Part shown: positions 60,823-64,000 of the stretch, in pieces | How positions within the stretch are numbered: the stretch's first letter is position 1 | Layout of the letters: every line of letters starts with the position of its first letter | NCBI GenBank assembly: GCA_963728145.1 | Contig: CAVSJA010000006.1 | Location: 62,001 to 126,000, forward strand | Length of the DNA: 64,000 nt | From: CAVSJA01 sp963728145 | GTDB taxonomy: Bacteria > Bacteroidota > Bacteroidia > Chitinophagales > Chitinophagaceae | Direction: 5' to 3' | Program-made: the position numbers and the translations under genes | Notes under the pieces: model-generated | Told to the model about the DNA's origin: nothing | Databases searched by the model: none | The model's input: only the letters and a program-made list of their open reading frames with translations

Positions 60823-61455
60823 ATGATCAAATTACTTATATACGAGGACAATCCCCAATTGCGAGAAGGGCTCACCATGCTCCTCAACGGATCCGAGGGA
60901 TTTGAAGTGTTATCAGCCTACAAAAATTGCGATGAAGTTGTTGAAGAAGTTCAGGCATGGAAACCAGATGTTATCCTGATGGATATTGACATGCCTGGAA
61001 CAAATGGGATTGAAGGTTTGAAAAGAATCCGTGCGATGAATTCCGATGTAAAAATCCTCATGCTAACTGTTTTTGATGATAATAAGAATGTGTTTGACGC
61101 CATAAAGTCCGGCGCGAATGGATATATTCTCAAAAAGACTCCTCCTTCACGTTTGCTGGAATATATTGAAGAAGCAGCTTCGGGAGGTGCGCCAATGACA
61201 TCATCAATCGCCACCCAGGTGTTGAAAATGTTTTCAGAGCATCATAAGGTTTCTGGAGAAGACTATAATCTATCAGACCGTGAAAAGCAGGTCCTTTCAT
61301 TATTAGTAAACGGGTATAGCTACAAGATGATCGCTTCTGAAATGATCATTGCAATTGACACAGTACGCTCTCACATTAAGAAGATCTACGAAAAGCTCCA
61401 CGTGAATTCCAAGAGTGAGGCAGTCGCGAAGGCGTTTAAGGACAAAATTGTTTAA
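60823..61455 (+). CDS. NarL/FixJ-type response regulator
   Basis: 210 residues. Receiver domain with acidic E8/D9, phospho-acceptor D54 in DVILMDIDMPG, T in LMLTVFDDNKN and K in GYILKKTPPSRL. The C-terminal LuxR HTH (about 148-208) has LSDREKQVLSLLVNGYSYKM, IASEMIIAIDTVRSHIKKIY, EKLHVNSKSEAVAKAF. It is the natural partner of the HisKA_3 kinase just upstream. The stop is followed by the longest GTTGACA array in the window. Confidence 0.94.
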   Translation: MIKLLIYEDNPQLREGLTMLLNGSEGFEVLSAYKNCDEVVEEVQAWKPDVILMDIDMPGTNGIEGLKRIRAMNSDVKILMLTVFDDNKNVFDAIKSGANGYILKKTPPSRLLEYIEEAASGGAPMTSSIATQVLKMFSEHHKVSGEDYNLSDREKQVLSLLVNGYSYKMIASEMIIAIDTVRSHIKKIYEKLHVNSKSEAVAKAFKDKIV

Positions 61456-61458
61456 GGT

Positions 61459-61745
61459 TCGGGTTGACAGGGTTGACGAGGTTGACAGGGTTGACAAGGT
61501 TGACAAGGTTGACAAGGTTGACAAGGTTGACAAGGTTGACAGAGGTTGACAAGGTTGACAAGGTTGACAAGGTTGACAAGGTTGACAAGGTTGACAAGGT
61601 TGACAAGGAGTAAATGCTAGTAAGATAATGGTTATAAAAATGAGGGGTTGATAAATGTTCTTATCAACCCCTCATTATTTATTTGATTTAGTACTCGGGT
61701 TTTCTCCTTGTCAACCCTGTCAACCCTGTCAACCTTGTCAACCTA
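61459..61745. repeat. GTTGACA inverted repeat with shared core, forward-oriented copy
   Basis: Left arm of 16 units (61462-61607, one unit 10 bp long). Core about 61608-61710 opens GGAGTAAATGC and closes GGGTTTTCTCC. Right arm of about four units (61711-61743). Compared with 47028-47222 the core includes an extra hairpin (GGGGTTGATAAATG/TTATCAACCCC, near 61645-61672). It separates convergent genes (61455 and 61750). Confidence 0.92.
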
Positions 61746-61749
61746 AACA

Positions 61750-62310
61750 CTAAGGAACATCGCTCTTCTGCGCCCTCAGCCACGAATAACCAGCGCTACT
61801 CGCGCCCTGGCATACCGGAGCCATTGCCCGCATATCCGGGAGTGCAAAATTGGTTGTACCATTTCCACCATAGGTTGTGCCTATTAGCCCAAAAAAGGCC
61901 TGGTTTGTATTGATTGGTAGCAACTGCCCATGGCAAAACATCCAACCTCTTGGCGCAACATTGCCTGCAATGATCCTGATCGTTCCCATCATATTTGTTT
62001 CCATCTCGATCGAACCGGGGCCATTTTCTTCATAAGCCGCAGCATTTGGCGAAGGGAAAACACCTGTGGTGCAAATAATGAAATTAATACCCAATCCTCC
62101 GTGTCCTTTCCGGTAACCAATTTCTCCTGTTGCATCATTTTTTATCAGGAAGTCGAAGATTGCTCCGCCAATTGTGATAATGAAACTATTTGCTTTTGTA
62201 TTTCCATTTACATCCAGCTTTTCTAAAGGCGTATCTGTTCCGACACCGAGATTTTGTGCGGTTGTATTAAGAGATAAACCTGAAAGCAGTATTATTAAAC
62301 TCGTCTTCAT
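61750..62310 (-). CDS. Secreted tail-collar-domain protein 1
   Basis: 186 residues from ATG 62310, which opens a signal peptide (TSLIILLSGLSLNTTAQ); the frame to 62328 adds six residues. After QNLGVGTDTPLEKLDVNGN, a phrase typical of tail-fibre-like beta-helix starts, the C-terminal part is a phage tail collar (microcystin-dependent protein) domain: RGWMFCHGQLLPINTNQAFF, LIGTTYGGNGTTNFALPDMR and APVCQGASSAG. Here it is likely a secreted surface protein and not a phage part, because no phage genes adjoin. Third of a tandem set. Confidence 0.85.
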   Translation of the reverse strand: MKTSLIILLSGLSLNTTAQNLGVGTDTPLEKLDVNGNTKANSFIITIGGAIFDFLIKNDATGEIGYRKGHGGLGINFIICTTGVFPSPNAAAYEENGPGSIEMETNMMGTIRIIAGNVAPRGWMFCHGQLLPINTNQAFFGLIGTTYGGNGTTNFALPDMRAMAPVCQGASSAGYSWLRAQKSDVP

Positions 62311-62328
62311 AAAAAATCGATTGAACAA

Positions 62329-62859
62329 TTAATTATTTTTTTGCCCACGGTTCCAGTTATATCCGGCAGGCGAAGTTCCAACGCCAACGGGCACCAATCC
62401 GCGAAGATCAGGAAGCGCAAATGTGGTATCTGTAGAGCCATAAGCATTTCCAAGGAGTGAATAAAGCGCCGAATTGAATACCGAATCTTTCCTGAGGTAC
62501 TGTCCATTGCACAACTTCCAGTTTGCCGGGGCGAAATCACCGACAAATAAACGTATATCGCCCATATAAGGTCCGGAGGTATGATTCCCCCCGGATTGAT
62601 CAGGAAATAATCCGGCTACGCAGATAATGTAATTGAAAGCCATGGCACCATGTCCCTTCCTGTGCCCAACAGTGCCTTGCACATTTGATCTCATCAGAAA
62701 GTCAGATTGTGATCCACCATTTGCGATGGTAATCGAGTCTGTTCTTAGTTTACCATTGATCTCCAGTCGCTCGACGGGATTAGCAACTCCTAGTCCAACA
62801 TTCTGCGAAAAGGCTGTCATGGTGAATGAAAAACTTAGTATTGATAAAATAATTTTCAT
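62329..62859 (-). CDS. Secreted tail-collar-domain protein 2
   Basis: 176 residues from ATG 62859, with a signal peptide (ILSILSFSFTMTAFSQ). QNVGLGVANPVERLEINGKL, then GHRKGHGAMAFNYIICVAG, and the collar domain FAPANWKLCNGQYLRKD, LLGNAYGSTDTTFALPDLRG then VGVGTSPAGYNWNRG. Closest to its two neighbours. The gap to the next gene's start is 18 bp, so the three form an operon. Confidence 0.85.
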   Translation of the reverse strand: MKIILSILSFSFTMTAFSQNVGLGVANPVERLEINGKLRTDSITIANGGSQSDFLMRSNVQGTVGHRKGHGAMAFNYIICVAGLFPDQSGGNHTSGPYMGDIRLFVGDFAPANWKLCNGQYLRKDSVFNSALYSLLGNAYGSTDTTFALPDLRGLVPVGVGTSPAGYNWNRGQKNN

Positions 62860-62879
62860 AATAATTCCATTAAAGTCGA

Positions 62880-63401
62880 TCAATTAGTTTTCTGGCCAAG
62901 ACCCCAGGTCATATTTGAAGCGGCCCCAGCAGCTACGGGTGCAGAACCTCTTAGATCTGGTAACATAAATTGTGTTGTACCATTACCGCCATAGGTTGCC
63001 CCGATTACTCCGAATAAGGCGCCGAAGGATGCGGTTGTCAAAGTTTGTCCCTCACAGAACATCCACCCTGGCGGAGCCCAATCACCTCCAATGATCTTTA
63101 TTTCGCCAAGAAAAGGTCCATTTGTGAGGACGGTCGTTGATGGCACAGTACAACCCTGTACGCAAATGATATATCTCATCCCCATTGCGCCATGGCCCTT
63201 TCTGAAGGCAACTTTCCCTGCTGGTGTATGTTTCTTTAGAAAGTCAAAAGCATTTCCCCCAGATTTTAGAATTGCAGCATCTGTTTTAAGATTCCCGTTC
63301 ACATCGAGCTTTTCTATGGGGGTTATCGTGCCAATGCCCAGGTTCTGAGCGCACAACACATTGCATAATAGCAGCGTGCAGATTATGAAAATCCATTTCA
63401 T
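62880..63401 (-). CDS. Secreted tail-collar-domain protein 3 (first in operon)
   Basis: 173 residues from ATG 63401, opening a signal peptide (WIFIICTLLLCNVLCAQ). QNLGIGTITPIEKLDVNGNL, RKGHGAMGMRYIICVQG, and the collar domain WAPPGWMFCEGQTLTTASFG, VIGATYGGNGTTQFMLPDLRG, APVAAGAASN. The operon order is 63401, 62859, 62310. Divergence between copies is moderate, so the duplication is not recent. The 298 bases upstream (63402-63699) hold no recognisable site. Confidence 0.85.
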   Translation of the reverse strand: MKWIFIICTLLLCNVLCAQNLGIGTITPIEKLDVNGNLKTDAAILKSGGNAFDFLKKHTPAGKVAFRKGHGAMGMRYIICVQGCTVPSTTVLTNGPFLGEIKIIGGDWAPPGWMFCEGQTLTTASFGALFGVIGATYGGNGTTQFMLPDLRGSAPVAAGAASNMTWGLGQKTN

Positions 63402-63699
63402 AACATAAGCTTTTATTAATAATTCTATTGTCTTAGTTCGGCCCTGTAGCCAATGCAATTTGTGAGTCAGAGGAGGGTGAGTCGAATAGATATTGCGAAA
63501 ACTCTTTTAGGAAGTTAGATCATTTTTTCGTTTGCAACAATAGGGTTGTAGCCCCGTCTTTTTGGAAACCACATATTTATGTGAGCTTATTCCCCTTCAG
63601 GGCGTCATTAATACATACTTATGCGATTGTAATCGCTATCACACAAACCGATATTTGACCTACCAAGATCAGAATTAACCTTACTATTAACAGCTTTAT

Positions 63700-63957
63700 A
63701 TGAAACAAGACCATTCAAGCGCCTTCGTAAACATAACGGGTTCAGTATTTGTGAGTATTTGCCTTATGATCGGAACCTTTCTGGCTTTCTCTTTTTCAAA
63801 TGAGAACAAGACCAATGTCTTAAGCAAAGGTCTCGACCCGGATACGTATTGGGACGAATCCAGCTGCCCTTGCCTTGCAGAAGAAGAAGAACCTGAATGC
63901 ACGAGCACAGTGTTTCTTCAGGTCGGATCTGTACAGTCTGAATTACTTTCGTGGTAA
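63700..63957 (+). CDS. Short membrane or secreted protein of unknown function (tentative)
   Basis: 85 residues. Residues about 8-32 (FVNITGSVFVSICLMIGTFL then AFSFS) form one membrane segment or signal peptide. The rest is acidic with four Cys (CPC and ECT among them) and Pro. I recognise no family. Minus-strand frames also cover this stretch, but lack a membrane segment in a plausible N-terminal position, so I prefer this one. Confidence 0.4.
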   Translation: MKQDHSSAFVNITGSVFVSICLMIGTFLAFSFSNENKTNVLSKGLDPDTYWDESSCPCLAEEEEPECTSTVFLQVGSVQSELLSW

Positions 63958-64000
63958 TGGTTATCGGGATGAAAGCAGCTTTATAGCCAACTAACAACAG

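Noticed and set aside
61750..63401. Prophage tail cluster
   Set aside because: Only collar-domain proteins with signal peptides are present; no capsid, terminase, portal or integrase genes are seen.
63696..63997. Two minus-strand frames across the last small gene
   Set aside because: Neither has a plausible N-terminal signal or membrane segment; the plus-strand frame has one.

Overview
The window looks like chromosomal DNA of a Bacteroidota bacterium, most likely Chitinophagales/Chitinophagaceae. The signs are many short secreted proteins and lipoproteins with a Cys right after a hydrophobic leader, beta-propeller (Reg_prop/Y_Y_Y) histidine kinases, LytTR regulators, a KTSC protein, a SWIB protein with a Lys/Ala tail, AT-rich leaders without clear Shine-Dalgarno sites, and promoter-like TAnnTTTG boxes. 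I see no rRNA, tRNA, CRISPR array, transposase, integrase or phage structural cluster.

Layout. 0-5 kb: a PLP decarboxylase cut by the window edge, a vanadium-haloperoxidase-like lipoprotein, a GIN-domain protein, an orphan LytTR regulator, a DUF3455 lipoprotein and a small secreted protein. 5-9.5 kb: a giant propeller/GAF LytS-type kinase with its LytTR response regulator. 9.8-26.6 kb: mixed enzymes and envelope proteins (EEP hydrolase, alpha/beta hydrolase, PNPOx-like, GNAT, SF1 helicase, M48 protease, porin, OmpA lipoprotein, sugar dehydrogenase, SUMF1 protein, di-heme peroxidase, cyclase-fold DUF2652). 26.9-32 kb: a FAD/Rieske oxidoreductase, an eRF1-domain-like protein and an MCE/Mla lipid-transport operon. 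32-41.7 kb: two histidine kinases, a cupin, a DJ-1/PfpI protein, two membrane-anchored helical-repeat mini-proteins, an AraC regulator with a CxxC head, KTSC, SWIB and DinB. 41.8-47 kb: an ArsR-SRPBCC-SRPBCC-VOC operon, two more VOC proteins, a serine hydrolase and an encapsulated-ferritin-like protein. 47-57.6 kb: a CBM20 esterase, P1 peptidase, AraC, LEA-like lipoprotein, a sodium:solute symporter divergent from myo-inositol oxygenase, and an AlkZ-like winged-helix protein. 57.7-64 kb: a second propeller kinase (NarL type) with its LuxR-type regulator, then three tandem secreted tail-collar proteins.

The most unusual content is between the genes. More than twenty intergenic sites carry inverted repeats whose arms are built from short tandem repeats, often nested, mostly placed directly after stop codons. 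They fall into families: 9-bp GTTGACA units, GAACAG units, CAATAGGCAATAG units, AATCAATAAT units nested inside GACTCCCG units, a 57-58 bp stem-loop with covarying arms, and a roughly 250-290 bp MITE-like element with GTTCTCGCAGAGTCTCCC ends. Several families have two or more copies here with homologous cores, so these are dispersed elements and not chance hairpins. Separately, a bipartite motif, GTTATA-N15-GTTACATNATTCACACAT, with exactly 21 bp between its half-sites occurs five times, each upstream of minus-strand genes. Its spacing fits LytTR-type direct-repeat operators.
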